The notes beneath the pieces are model-generated. The model made no database searches, was not told the origin of the DNA, and saw only the letters and a list, made by a program, of their open reading frames with translations. Shown piece after piece: positions 46,097 to 55,013 of a stretch of 64,000 bases of DNA. Made by a program: the position numbers and the translations under genes. Source of the DNA: Methylobacterium frigidaeris (lineage in GTDB: Bacteria; Pseudomonadota; Alphaproteobacteria; Rhizobiales; Beijerinckiaceae). Position 1 is the stretch's first letter. Every line of letters starts with the position of its first letter. The stretch covers positions 186,001 through 250,000 of the forward strand of contig NZ_BPQJ01000002.1 in NCBI RefSeq assembly GCF_022179185.1. The letters run 5' to 3'.

Positions 46097-46330
46097 TCAG
46101 CCCTGTTGCAGTGCCGCCCGGCCCTGCGCGGTGATGCGCCAGGCGGCTGAGGCGCTGCCGGGACGCGAGCCGGGCTCCTCGCCCAGGAACAGCAGATGGC
46201 CGTCATTCTCCAGGGCGCAGAGCCGGCTGTGGTCGCCGGGCCATCCCCGGTCGGGCTCGCGCTGGAGCGTGATGCAGCCCTCCTCGGTGAGGGCGGCGCG
46301 GCTCAGGAGGCGGCGGCGGTGATCGATCAT
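46097..46330 (-). CDS. Small hypothetical protein, winged-helix-like end
   Basis: 77 residues from MIDHRRRLLS. The start is supported by GGAAGGATCC about 8 bases upstream; a longer frame exists but lacks a ribosome-binding site. The C-terminal AWRITAQGRAALQQ resembles the wing/last helix of small winged-helix proteins of the ITxxGRxAL type. Function unknown. Confidence 0.6.
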   Translation of the reverse strand: MIDHRRRLLSRAALTEEGCITLQREPDRGWPGDHSRLCALENDGHLLFLGEEPGSRPGSASAAWRITAQGRAALQQG

Positions 46331-47385
46331 CGCGTCGGATCCTTCCGGTTGTTGCAGCCATGGTGTTGCGGACATGCGCACGCGGCCCGGCGCCGGAGCG
46401 GCGGACGGCAGGACGCGGGAGCAGCGTCCGGATGCACACGAGTCGCCCACGCCGGCGATCATGATCGGGGGCACGAGCAATGCCGGCGCCGCCCTCCGGC
46501 GGCACGGGAGACGTATGACGCCGCCCTTCGTCGGGCGGCGACGCGGCCCGGGATACGCGCTGCGTGTGGGCCGGCAAGGCCAAGCTTAGCAGCTGAGCCC
46601 CGGGATGCAACCCGGATGGTTTCGAGATCGTATCCAGCTGCCGGAGTCGCGACTCCTACGGGGGGACGGGAAGCATGCGGCCTGCAACGGGGCGGCCGGG
46701 AAGAGCGACGGCAAGATCATGAGAGCTTCGGATTCGACCGCACGAAGGCGGCGGCATGCCATTCTCTCAGGACCTTGGAGCCGTTCACATCCCGGGCGCT
46801 CCGAGAATGGATGACGGCGTCACCTGACCCTCGGCGTCATCGTCGATCGGGCGACGACCGCCGCCCCGGCCCCTCTCCGGAGGATCAGCCCAGGCCCATG
46901 AGGAGCCGGCCGGCCTGCTCCCACCCGCCGAGAAGCTCGGCTCCCGCACAGGCGAGGCCCACCGTCAGCAAGGCGATCCAGGATGCGATATGGCCGACCG
47001 CCTCGAGCGGGCGCCAGCCGTAATGACGGAGCTGTGAGTACATGGCTGGGTCACTGCACCGCAATGGTTAACGATTGGTTAGCACGGCCTCGGGGTCGAG
47101 GAGCGCGGCGCGCAAGGCGCCCGGTCCGGTCGGTGCGGGAATCGCCCATGGAGGCCCGCGCTTCCTCTTCCTCCGGGCAGACCGACGCGACCCGTAAGAT
47201 GGCCGAGAGGGTCCGCGTCGCGGGACTCGCGCATGATCGATGTCGACGGGACTTCCTCTGACGTCGTGGCCGTCCTCGACCACGACCGGAGGTGCCCATG
47301 ATGTCACGACGTGAAGACAGGCGCACTCACTCCACGCCTCGGAGCCGTTCCGTTCGGATGGACGATCATTCGTCTGTCAGACGGA
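46331..47385. other. Long gene-poor region before the tRNA genes
   Basis: About 1.05 kb. Apart from the possible small membrane protein at 46885-47043 I see no supportable gene on either strand. Confidence 0.5.
46885..47043 (-). CDS. Possible small single-pass membrane protein
   Basis: 52 residues: MYSQLRHYGWRPLEAVGH then a hydrophobic segment IASWIALLTVGLACAGAELL, ending LLMGLG. A short amphipathic N-terminus followed by one membrane helix is typical of bacterial small membrane proteins. The ribosome-binding site is weak (GTGACCCAG), so it is a candidate only. Confidence 0.4.
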   Translation of the reverse strand: MYSQLRHYGWRPLEAVGHIASWIALLTVGLACAGAELLGGWEQAGRLLMGLG

Positions 47386-47460
47386 TGGTGCCGCTGGGGA
47401 GGATTGAACTCCCGACCTCATCATTACCAATGATGCGCTCTACCACTGAGCTACAACGGC
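47386..47460 (-). tRNA. tRNA-Thr(GGT), copy 1
   Basis: Cloverleaf on the minus strand: acceptor GCCGTTG/CAGCGGC, D-arm AGCTCAGTGGTAGAGC, anticodon stem CATCA/TGATG with loop TTGGTAA (anticodon GGT), T-arm containing GGGAGTTCAATCCTCCC. Discriminator A and the CCA end are encoded. Confidence 0.96.
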
Positions 47461-47546
47461 GCGCCGGTGCCGCGCTGCCCTCCCGGACCGGGACCGGACA
47501 GCCTTCAGACACACCGAGCGAAATCTCTGACTCTTACGGTGAAGGA

Positions 47547-47621
47547 TGGTGCCGCTGGGGAGGATTGAACTCCCGACCTCATCATTACCAATGATGCGCT
47601 CTACCACTGAGCTACAACGGC
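47547..47621 (-). tRNA. tRNA-Thr(GGT), copy 2
   Basis: Identical in all 75 bases, including encoded CCA, to the copy at 47386-47460. The pair is spaced 161 bases start to start, an apparent tandem duplication; the sequence between them is not repeated. Confidence 0.96.
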
Positions 47622-47726
47622 CCGTCGGCGCCGCTCGTCCCATCCGCGGCCTCGTGGCCGGGCGGTTCGTGGTGCGCCGAAGACGAGCGGGGGATAGCGG
47701 ATCGCCCGGCGCATTGCAACAGCCTC

Positions 47727-47778
47727 GCGGCCAGGAATCGCGGCCAGGAATAGCGGCCAGGAATCGTTGCCAAAAATC
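47727..47778. repeat. 13-bp tandem repeat, three copies plus a degenerate fourth
   Basis: GCGGCCAGGAATC, GCGGCCAGGAATA, GCGGCCAGGAATC, then GTTGCCAAAAATC, upstream of the ABC-transporter operon and downstream of the tRNA genes. Confidence 0.85.
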
Positions 47779-47884
47779 GCCTCCGAGAGTCGCCCCCGGT
47801 CGGACCGTGCCGCGCGGCCCGGCTCCCGATCCCTGGCCCGCACCTTGCTTGAGCCTCGCGCAAGGGGAGCCGCCGAGGGAAGCG

Positions 47885-48877
47885 CGCGTGGACATCGAAC
47901 TCGTCAGCCTGACCAAGCGCTACGGCGACACCGTCGCGGTCGATGGGATCAACCTGAAGATCCGCTCGGGCTCGTATTGCTGCCTGCTCGGGCCGTCCGG
48001 CTGCGGCAAGACCACGACGCTCCGGATGATCGCCGGGCACGAAACCGTGTCGTCGGGCGACGTGGTGATCGGTCCGAAGGCGGTCGGCGACCTGCCGCCG
48101 GCCGCCCGCGGCACCGCCATGATGTTCCAGAGCTACGCGCTGTTCCCCCACCTCACCTGCCGCGACAACGTCGCCTTCGGGCTCAAGATGCGGGGCATAC
48201 CGAAGGCGGAGCGCGTGAAGCGCGCCGAGGCGATGCTGGCGCTCGTCCAGATGGACAAGCTCGCCGGGCGCCTGCCGGCGCAGCTCTCGGGCGGGCAGCA
48301 GCAGCGCGTCGCGCTCGCCCGCGCCCTCGTCACCGGTCCGAAGGTGCTGCTCCTCGACGAGCCGCTCTCCGCCCTCGATCCGTTCCTGCGGGTGCGCATG
48401 CGCACCGAGCTGAAGCGCCTGCAGGGCGAGCTCGGCATCACCTTCGTGCACGTCACCCACAGCCAGGAGGAGGCGATGGCCCTCTCCGACCTCGTGGTGG
48501 TGATGAATGGCGGCCGCATCGAGCAGGCGGCCGATCCCCGCACGGTGTTCGAGCGGCCGGCCACCGCCTTCGTCGCCCGCTTCATCGGCGGCCACAACGT
48601 CATCGCGCTGCCGGACCGGCGCATCGCCGTGCGGGCCGACCGGATGCGGCTCGGCTCCGAGGCCGGTCCGGAGGCCCCGAGCGCCCGGGTGGTCGCGGTC
48701 GAGTACCAGGGCAGCACCGTCCATGTGAGCCTCGAGGCGCCGGACCTCGCCACCGAGCCCGGCGCGCCGCTCACCGCGATCCTGAGCGACCACGCCTATG
48801 CCGGCCACCCCCTCGCCCTCGGAGACACGGTGCGGGTGGGCTGGCCGGCGAACGAGGCCCACCGCCTCGACGCCTGA
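47885..48877 (+). CDS. Polyamine-type ABC transporter ATP-binding protein
   Basis: 330 residues from a GTG (VDIELVSLTKRYG) with GAGGGA about 8 bases upstream. PotA/FbpC class: Walker A GPSGCGKTTT (about 37-46), Q-loop FQSYALFPH, signature LSGGQQQR (about 136), Walker B VLLLDEPLSALD, H-loop VTHSQ, then a C-terminal TOBE_2 regulatory domain. First gene of a four-gene importer operon. Confidence 0.95.
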   Translation, partial: RVDIELVSLTKRYGDTVAVDGINLKIRSGSYCCLLGPSGCGKTTTLRMIAGHETVSSGDVVIGPKAVGDLPPAARGTAMMFQSYALFPHLTCRDNVAFGLKMRGIPKAERVKRAEAMLALVQMDKLAGRLPAQLSGGQQQRVALARALVTGPKVLLLDEPLSALDPFLRVRMRTELKRLQGELGITFVHVTHSQEEAMALSDLVVVMNGGRIEQAADPRTVFERPATAFVARFIGGHNVIALPDRRIAVRADRMRLGSEAGPEAPSARVVAVEYQGSTVHVSLEAPDLATEPGAPLTAILSDHAYAGHPLALGDTVRVGWPANEAHRLDA

Positions 48878-48907
48878 CCACGACCTGAAGAAGAGGGAGA
48901 CTTCGAC

Positions 48908-50221
48908 GTGACCGATTCCAAGACGCCCCACTCCAAGACGCCCCACTCCAAGACCCCCCGCCTGTCACGCCGCACGCTGCTGCAGGGCGCCGGCGCCGCG
49001 GCCGGCCTCGCCGCCGGCTCCGGCGCCATCACGGGCTTCCCGGCGATCATCGCCGCCGAACCGGTGACGCTGCGCTACCTCGGCACCGCCGTGAACCAGA
49101 GCGGCGACATCGCCCGCAAGGTGAAGGAGGATCTCGGCATCACGATCGAGTACATCCCGGTCGTGACCGACGAGGTGTCGAAGCGCGTCGTCACCCAGCC
49201 GAACTCGTTCGACATCGTCGATTCGGAGTATTTCAGCCTCAAGAAGCTGATGCCGTCCGGCAACCTGATGGGCATGGACTCGCGCCGGATCAAGAACGCC
49301 GACAAGATCACGCCGGTCTTCACCAAGGGTGAAGTGGCGGGCAAGAAGATCGGCGACCAGGGCACGGCGCCCAAGAAGGTGTTCTACCTCGAGGGCCAGA
49401 ACTCGACCAAGTTCGCCACCTCGCCGACCGAGTGGATCACCCTGATCCCCACCACCTACAACGCCGACACGCTCGGCATCCGGCCCGACCTGATCAAGCG
49501 CCCGATCACGAGCTGGAAGGAGCTGCTGAACCCCGAATTCAAGGGCAAGGCCTCGATCCTCAACATCCCGTCGATCGGCATCATGGACGCCGCGATGGTG
49601 GTGGAGGCCACCGGCGACTACACCTATCCCGACAAGGGCAACATGACGAAGGCCGAGATCGACCGCACCATGAAGGTGCTGATCGAGGCCAAGCGCGCCG
49701 GCCAGTTCCGCGCGTTCTGGCAGGACTTCAACGAATCCGTGAACCTGATGGCGTCGGGCGAGACGGTGATCCAGTCGATGTGGTCGCCGGCCGTCACCAA
49801 GGTGCGCTCGCAGGGCGTCGCCTGCACCTACCAGCCGCTGAAGGAGGGCTACCGCGCCTGGGCCACCGGCTTCGGCCTGCCCAAGACTCTGACCGGGAAG
49901 AAGCTCGACGCTGCCTACGATTTCATCAATTGGTTCCTGTCTGGCTGGGCCGGTGCCTATTTGAATCGCCAGGGCTACTACTCGGCGGTGCTCGAGACGG
50001 CAAAAGCCAACATGGAGCCCTACGAATGGGCATTCTGGATGGAGGGCAAGCCGGCCGAGAAGGACATCAAGGCTCCGGATGGCACCATCATGGAGAAGGC
50101 CGGCGCGGTGCGTGACGGCGGCTCGTTCGAGCAGCGCATGGGCGCCGTCGCCTGCTGGAACTCGGTGATGGACGAGAACACCTACATGGTGCGCAAGTGG
50201 AACGAGTTCATCGCCGCATGA
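48908..50221 (+). CDS. Polyamine-type extracellular solute-binding protein, Tat-exported
   Basis: 437 residues from a GTG. The N-terminus has three SKTPH/SKTPR repeats encoded by a 15-bp tandem repeat, then a twin-arginine signal SRRTLLQGAG with hydrophobic AAAGLAAGSGAI. The mature part is of the SBP_bac_8/PotD class (LRYLGTAVNQSGDIA, PNSFDIVDSEY, ASGETVIQSMWSPA). Captures the substrate for the two permeases. Tat export suggests folding or cofactor/ligand binding in the cytoplasm. The tandem repeat just before the twin arginines lengthens the n-region unusually. Confidence 0.93.
   Translation: MTDSKTPHSKTPHSKTPRLSRRTLLQGAGAAAGLAAGSGAITGFPAIIAAEPVTLRYLGTAVNQSGDIARKVKEDLGITIEYIPVVTDEVSKRVVTQPNSFDIVDSEYFSLKKLMPSGNLMGMDSRRIKNADKITPVFTKGEVAGKKIGDQGTAPKKVFYLEGQNSTKFATSPTEWITLIPTTYNADTLGIRPDLIKRPITSWKELLNPEFKGKASILNIPSIGIMDAAMVVEATGDYTYPDKGNMTKAEIDRTMKVLIEAKRAGQFRAFWQDFNESVNLMASGETVIQSMWSPAVTKVRSQGVACTYQPLKEGYRAWATGFGLPKTLTGKKLDAAYDFINWFLSGWAGAYLNRQGYYSAVLETAKANMEPYEWAFWMEGKPAEKDIKAPDGTIMEKAGAVRDGGSFEQRMGAVACWNSVMDENTYMVRKWNEFIAA
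48917..48961. repeat. 15-bp tandem repeat, three copies, in Tat signal n-region
   Basis: TCCAAGACGCCCCAC twice exactly, then TCCAAGACCCCCCGC. Frame preserved; each unit encodes SKTPH or SKTPR. Confidence 0.9.
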
Positions 50222-51165
50222 GCACGGTCGCGGCCCCTGCTCTCCCGGAGGCGGCGCAAGCCGCCTCCACCCTCCCGGGCCTCGCCGTGGAGACGCGCCG
50301 CCAGCGCCGCCTCGCCTACTGGCAGGCGATGCCGCTGGGGCTGGTCTTCCTCGCGTTCTTCCTGGTGCCGCTGACGCTCACGCTGGTCGTCAGCTTCTGG
50401 GAGTACAACGAGTACGAGATCATCCCGGCCTTCACCCTGCAGAACTATGCCGACGTGTTCGAGGGCTGCCTGTCGGGCGGCGATCTCTGCACCACCTTCC
50501 GGACGTACCTGTCGACGCTGAAGTTCTGCCTGCTCGGCTGGGCCGCGACGCTGACGATCGGCTTCACGGTGGCCTATTTCGTCGCCTTCCACGTCCGCTC
50601 GACGGCGATGCAGACGGTGCTGTTCCTGATCTGCACCATCCCGTTCTGGACCTCGAACGTGATCCGGATGATCGCCTGGATCCCGCTGCTCGGCCGCAAC
50701 GGCCTCGTCAACGACACGCTGATGAGCCTCGGCCTGATCCGCACCCCGATCGAGGGGCTGCTCTACTCCGATTTCTCTGTCGTGCTGGCCTTCATCCACC
50801 TCGATACGGTGTTCATGATCGTGCCGATCTTCAACTCGATGATGCGGATCGATCGTTCGCTGATCGAGGCGGCGACGGATGCCGGCGCCACGCCCTGGCA
50901 GACCCTGTGGAACGTCATCGTGCCCCTGTGCAAGCCCGGCATCGCCATCGGGTCGATCTTCGTCCTGACCCTGATCATGGGCGACTTCGTCACCGTGGGC
51001 GTGATGGGCGGGCAGCAGATCGCCTCGGTCGGCAAGGTGATCCAGGTGCAGATGGCCTACCTGCAATTCCCCGCCGCCGCCGCCAACGCGGTGGTGCTGC
51101 TCGGCGCCGTGATGGTGCTGATCGCCGCGCTCACCCGCCTGATCGACCTGCGCCGGGAGCTCTAG
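50218..51165 (+). CDS. Polyamine-type ABC transporter permease, PotB class
   Basis: 315 residues from MSTVAAPALP, ATGA overlap with the binding-protein stop. Six membrane segments and the EAA loop EAATDAGATPWQTLWNVIVP that docks on the ATPase. The PotB/PotC pair forms a heterodimeric inner-membrane channel. Confidence 0.94.
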   Translation: MSTVAAPALPEAAQAASTLPGLAVETRRQRRLAYWQAMPLGLVFLAFFLVPLTLTLVVSFWEYNEYEIIPAFTLQNYADVFEGCLSGGDLCTTFRTYLSTLKFCLLGWAATLTIGFTVAYFVAFHVRSTAMQTVLFLICTIPFWTSNVIRMIAWIPLLGRNGLVNDTLMSLGLIRTPIEGLLYSDFSVVLAFIHLDTVFMIVPIFNSMMRIDRSLIEAATDAGATPWQTLWNVIVPLCKPGIAIGSIFVLTLIMGDFVTVGVMGGQQIASVGKVIQVQMAYLQFPAAAANAVVLLGAVMVLIAALTRLIDLRREL

Positions 51166-51169
51166 AGAG

Positions 51170-52066
51170 ATGCGCCGCGACGGGCCTCGTCCCTTCTCGT
51201 TCTACGTGCTGGCAGCCTTCTTCGGGCTGTTCGTGCTCTTCCTCTACGGGCCGACCCTGACGATCCTGGTGCTCAGCTTCCAGGGCCCGCAGGGCGGCCT
51301 CACCTTCCCGATGAACGGGGTCTCGACCTTCTGGTTCTCGCGCCTCTGGGCCGGGCTCGGCGTGGTCGACATCTGGGCGGCGTTCCGGCGCTCGCTGGCG
51401 CTGGGCCTCGTGGTGATGGGTCTCACCGTCACCATCGCGTTCTTCGCCGGGCTCGCCTTCCGCAAGGGCTTTCGGGGGCAGACGCCGCTGTTCTACGCCG
51501 CGGTGGCGAGCCTGATCGTGCCCTCGATCGTGGTGTCGCTCGGCATCGGCCTCGAGTTCCGGCTGATCGACGAGGGCATCAAGGCCCTGGCCGCCCGGAC
51601 CGGCTGGGGATTCCTCCAGGACCACGGCACCGTGATGGGACTGTTCACGTCGGCGCTCGGCGCCCACCTGACCTGGACCCTGCCCTTCGGCCTCCTCATC
51701 ATGTTCGCGGTGTTCAACCGCTTCAACCCGGCCTACGAGGAGGCCGCCCGCGATCTCGGCGCCACGGGGCCGCAATCCCTGCGCCACGTCGTGGTGCCGA
51801 TCATCCTGCCGTCCCTCGTCGGCGTGGCCCTGTTCGGCTTCACCCTGTCCTGGGACGAGCTCGCCCGCACCAGCCAGGCGATCGGCGGGCGCAACACCCT
51901 GCCGCTGGAACTGCAAGGCCTCACTACCACCGTGACGACGCCGGAGATCTACGCGCTCGGCACCGTCACCACCGGCGTCTCGCTCCTCGTCATCGGGCTC
52001 GCCTTCGGCAGCTTCCTCGCGATCCAGCGCCGCCGCGCCCGGCGGGTGACGCTGCCGGGGACCTGA
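51170..52066 (+). CDS. Polyamine-type ABC transporter permease, PotC class
   Basis: 298 residues, begins 4 bases after the first permease. Six membrane segments and an EAA loop EAARDLGATGPQSLRHVVVP. Completes the importer. Its 3' end is convergent with the mgtC gene (6-base gap). Confidence 0.94.
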   Translation: MRRDGPRPFSFYVLAAFFGLFVLFLYGPTLTILVLSFQGPQGGLTFPMNGVSTFWFSRLWAGLGVVDIWAAFRRSLALGLVVMGLTVTIAFFAGLAFRKGFRGQTPLFYAAVASLIVPSIVVSLGIGLEFRLIDEGIKALAARTGWGFLQDHGTVMGLFTSALGAHLTWTLPFGLLIMFAVFNRFNPAYEEAARDLGATGPQSLRHVVVPIILPSLVGVALFGFTLSWDELARTSQAIGGRNTLPLELQGLTTTVTTPEIYALGTVTTGVSLLVIGLAFGSFLAIQRRRARRVTLPGT

Positions 52067-52072
52067 GCACGC

Positions 52073-52789
52073 TCAATCGGTCGTGCGCACCGTCCAGGTC
52101 GCCCGGCGGATGCCCTCGGCCGCGCCCAGGCGCGCGATCACCGCGTCGATCTCCTCCGGCTCGATCGCGGTGCTGACCAGGGTGGCGACCACCTCGACAT
52201 CGTCCTCGCCGCGCTCCTCGACATCGACCTCGCTCACCGGGTAATGGGCCGCCTCCAGGCGCTCGACCAGGAGGTCGCGGACCTCCGAGAGGCGGTCGGT
52301 GTCGGTGGTGGCACGGACCTCGTAGGTGGCCTCCGCGTCGCGCTCGTCGATCGGGATGCGGTTGATGGCGTTGACGAGAGGCCGCAGCAGGGTGTTGCCG
52401 GCGAGCACCGCGACGGTGACGAGCGCGGCCTCCGCCGCGAGATCGACCCCCGACAGGGCACCGACGGCGGCCGAGCACCACAAGGTCGCGGCGGTGTTGA
52501 GGCCGCGGACGTTCATGCCCTCCTTCATGATCACGCCGGCACCCAGGAAGCCGACGCCCGAGACCACGTAGGCGACGATGCGGATCGCGCCATCGGCGTG
52601 GCCAATGCGCATGCCGAGATCGGTGAAGGCCGCCGCTCCCACGGCCACCAGCACGTTGGTGCGCAGGCCCGCCGTGCGCTGCCGGTACTGGCGCTCCGCC
52701 CCGATCAGCGTGCCGAGCACGAAGGCGCAGACGAGGCTCAGGACCGAGTTGAGGAATTCGCCGGCCTGGAAAGCCTGGATGATCGCCAT
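52073..52789 (-). CDS. mgtC: MgtC/SapB family membrane protein
   Basis: 238 residues. N-terminal membrane domain with LGTLIGAERQYRQRTAGLRT and GVGFLGAGVIMKEG, the MgtC hallmarks; C-terminal ACT-like soluble domain from about 150. Members associate with low-Mg2+ adaptation and F-ATPase modulation. Single gene. Confidence 0.94.
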   Translation of the reverse strand: MAIIQAFQAGEFLNSVLSLVCAFVLGTLIGAERQYRQRTAGLRTNVLVAVGAAAFTDLGMRIGHADGAIRIVAYVVSGVGFLGAGVIMKEGMNVRGLNTAATLWCSAAVGALSGVDLAAEAALVTVAVLAGNTLLRPLVNAINRIPIDERDAEATYEVRATTDTDRLSEVRDLLVERLEAAHYPVSEVDVEERGEDDVEVVATLVSTAIEPEEIDAVIARLGAAEGIRRATWTVRTTD

Positions 52790-52885
52790 CGCGACGCGCC
52801 GCCCGTGAGGGGGGCGCGGGCCCGACGCCCGCGCCGAAACCCCGAGCCTATAGCGGGGTCGTGTGACGGCCGGATAGCGGAGGGG

Positions 52886-53476
52886 TCAGGACGCCGCCTT
52901 CGGGTCCGGAGCCTTGGCCTGAGTCCTGGAGTGCGGAGCTTTGGACGTCGCGGCTTTGGGCTCCGGGTTCTTGCTCGCCGCCTTCACCTTGGCCTTGCGG
53001 GCTTTCGCGCCCTCGGCCCCGGCGGCGCGGATCAGGGCGGCGAGCCCGGCCTCGGTCACCGCCTCGGCCGCCTCCGGCACGCTGAACCAGCGGCACTCGC
53101 GCTCGTTCTGCTCGGGCCAGGTCTTGAGCTGCTTGCGCACCTCCAGGCGGAAGACCTGGACCTGGCACAGCACCGCGTCGCGGCTCTTCAGGCGCTTGTG
53201 GTAGAAATAGCTGCCGAGTGCCCGCCGGCCGACGCGGCCGATCAGGCCGGCTTCCTCGTAGGCCTCGCGGGCGGCGGCCTCGTAGTTCTTCAGGCCCTTC
53301 ATCGGCCAGCCCTTGGGCACCACCCAGCGCCGGGTCTCGCGGGAGGTGATGAGCATGACCTGGAGGGCGCCGCCGGGCCCGGAGCGGACCGGCAGCACGG
53401 CGACCTGCCGGCGCGGCTCGCCGCTGCGCTCCGACCAGCCGGTCAGGAGACCCGCCAGGGACCTCAGGCTCTTCAT
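52886..53476 (-). CDS. NUDIX hydrolase
   Basis: 196 residues. NUDIX helix REAYEEAGL is intact (about 72-80) after WVVPKGWPMKGLK; the first Glu of the classical box (Gx5E) is Leu here, a pattern common in Rhizobiales diphosphoinositol-polyphosphate-type NUDIX proteins. The C-terminal ~45 residues are a Lys/Ala/Pro-rich tail (AKARKAKVKAASKNPEPKA) that may bind nucleic acid or polyphosphate. Substrate not determined. Confidence 0.9.
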   Translation of the reverse strand: MKSLRSLAGLLTGWSERSGEPRRQVAVLPVRSGPGGALQVMLITSRETRRWVVPKGWPMKGLKNYEAAAREAYEEAGLIGRVGRRALGSYFYHKRLKSRDAVLCQVQVFRLEVRKQLKTWPEQNERECRWFSVPEAAEAVTEAGLAALIRAAGAEGAKARKAKVKAASKNPEPKAATSKAPHSRTQAKAPDPKAAS

Positions 53477-53777
53477 GATCCGGCGCGGTCCGCGGCGGAA
53501 CGGCGTCCCGGGCGACAGGGGGGACGGGACGGGCGAAAGCTGGAGCAGGTCACGGATGTCACGTCGCGGCGCACTCGCTGGTCCGGTCTCGAGCGACGAG
53601 CCCGAGAGTCCCCCCTGGGAAAGATCCTTTGAAGGATAGATCCTTCGGGCGCGCTCCGCGGTCCGGACTCCCTCGCGGCGGACGACGCACCTCTTCCGTC
53701 CCTTTAAGCGGGGTGAGCCGCGGCACTCAAGCAGGATTTGTTAACCGGCAAAACAATCGCCGCGCCGGCTGCCGGCG
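53477..53777. other. Intergenic region with alternating inverted repeat
   Basis: About 300 bases. Holds ATCCTT-TG-AAGGAT-AG-ATCCTT (53624-53645), in which the central AAGGAT can pair with either flanking arm. No gene seen. Confidence 0.5.
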
Positions 53778-54239
53778 TCAGGCCTCGCTACCGAGGGTGG
53801 CGATGAGGGTGTCGAGGCGGGCGCGCAGCTCGGCGATCTCGCTCTCGGACATTTTCAGGGTGTCGACCACGGAGCGGCGCACCGCGACCGCCTCGTCCTG
53901 CAGGGCCTGGCCCTCCTCGGTCAGGCTGATCTCGACCTCGCGCTCGTCGGCCTGCCGCCGGGTGCGGCGCACGAAGCCAGCCGCCTCGAGGCGCTTGAGC
54001 ACCGGGGTCAGCGTGCCGGAATCGAGACGCAGGCGCCGGCCGATATCGGAGACTGTCAGCCCGTCATTCTCCCACAGCACGATCAGCACGAGGTACTGCG
54101 GATAGGTGAGGCCCAGCCGCTCGAGCAGCGGTCGGTAGCACTTCGTCATGCGGTGGGAGGCCGCGTAGAGCGCGTAGCAGAGCTGATTGTCGAGCCGCAA
54201 CGCTTCCACGCCTGACAGGACAGGCTCGAGAGAGTTCAT
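53778..54239 (-). CDS. MarR family regulator, OhrR-like
   Basis: 153 residues. The N-terminal [15 protein letters not shown] has a Cys at the position of the redox-sensing Cys of OhrR, followed by the winged HTH ([26 protein letters not shown]) with the [16 protein letters not shown] wing. OhrR represses the organic-hydroperoxide reductase gene ohr until the Cys is oxidised. No ohr gene is in the window. ATG at 54239 preferred to an upstream GTG. Confidence 0.9.
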   Translation of the reverse strand: MNSLEPVLSGVEALRLDNQLCYALYAASHRMTKCYRPLLERLGLTYPQYLVLIVLWENDGLTVSDIGRRLRLDSGTLTPVLKRLEAAGFVRRTRRQADEREVEISLTEEGQALQDEAVAVRRSVVDTLKMSESEIAELRARLDTLIATLGSEA

Positions 54240-54425
54240 ATGCACACCATACCGACAGCACCCGGGCGCCGCCCTCGCCGCAGGATCCTCATGCCGTCAG
54301 CCTAACACGCCGGACGGACCACCGAAATCCACGCGAATGCGTTCGATGGTGAACGATCATCTCTCGAATGGGCCTCCGCCCGCAACAGCATAAGATGGGC
54401 GACTGGATCGCGGCCGCCCAAAACG

Positions 54426-54791
54426 TCAGCGTCGGCCGTCCAGCGGCGGGCGGGTGCGGCGCTCGACCAGGGGCCGGCCGGCCCGGCGCTCGACGATCAC
54501 CGTGCGCGGGCCGCGCAGGCCGCTGCCGGTACTGATGATCCGCTCCGGCGCGCGCTCGGTCTTCGGCTTGGCAGCCTGCGCCTTGGCGGCCTGGAGCACG
54601 TGCGGGCGCACCTCGTCGGGAGGCAGGCCGATCAGGCCCGCGGCGATCTCGACCTGCTGCTCGATGTCGTCGGCGAGATCCTGCGCCGCGGCCACCGCCT
54701 CGGAGACGGTGGGGGGCTCCTTGCGCACCCGGATCGGCGGCAGGTTGCGGGGCTTGTCGGTCGGCTTCTTCACGGGGCGGCTCATCATCAT
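54426..54791 (-). CDS. Hypothetical protein
   Basis: About 121 residues; start chosen at the first of three consecutive ATGs (MMMSRPVKKPT), none with a good ribosome-binding site. Contains an Ala-rich helical centre (SEAVAAAQDLADDIEQQVEI) and a basic tail rich in Arg. No domain recognised. Confidence 0.55.
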   Translation of the reverse strand: MMMSRPVKKPTDKPRNLPPIRVRKEPPTVSEAVAAAQDLADDIEQQVEIAAGLIGLPPDEVRPHVLQAAKAQAAKPKTERAPERIISTGSGLRGPRTVIVERRAGRPLVERRTRPPLDGRR

Positions 54792-55013
54792 GCGGCTGAG
54801 CATAGCGCGGGCTTCGCGATTGTTGCAGTGCAACACGCGCATGTCCAACCCGGCGCCGCTGGAATGGTTGCGCGAGCCTCACGGTTAGCCCACGCTGGCG
54901 CCAGGGGAATTCGGCCCGCTCCCGCGCTCCGGCGGGATATCGGGCATAAGGTCGCACCGTGACGCGGCGGCCGGCTTGCCCGGGCCCGACGCGCCTGAGA
55001 CACTGAGGCCGTC

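Noticed and set aside
47546..47884. N-terminal extension of the ABC ATPase beginning MVPLGRIELPTSS
   Set aside because: That peptide is the antisense of a tRNA-Thr gene, a known spurious protein start; the GTG at 47885 has a ribosome-binding site.
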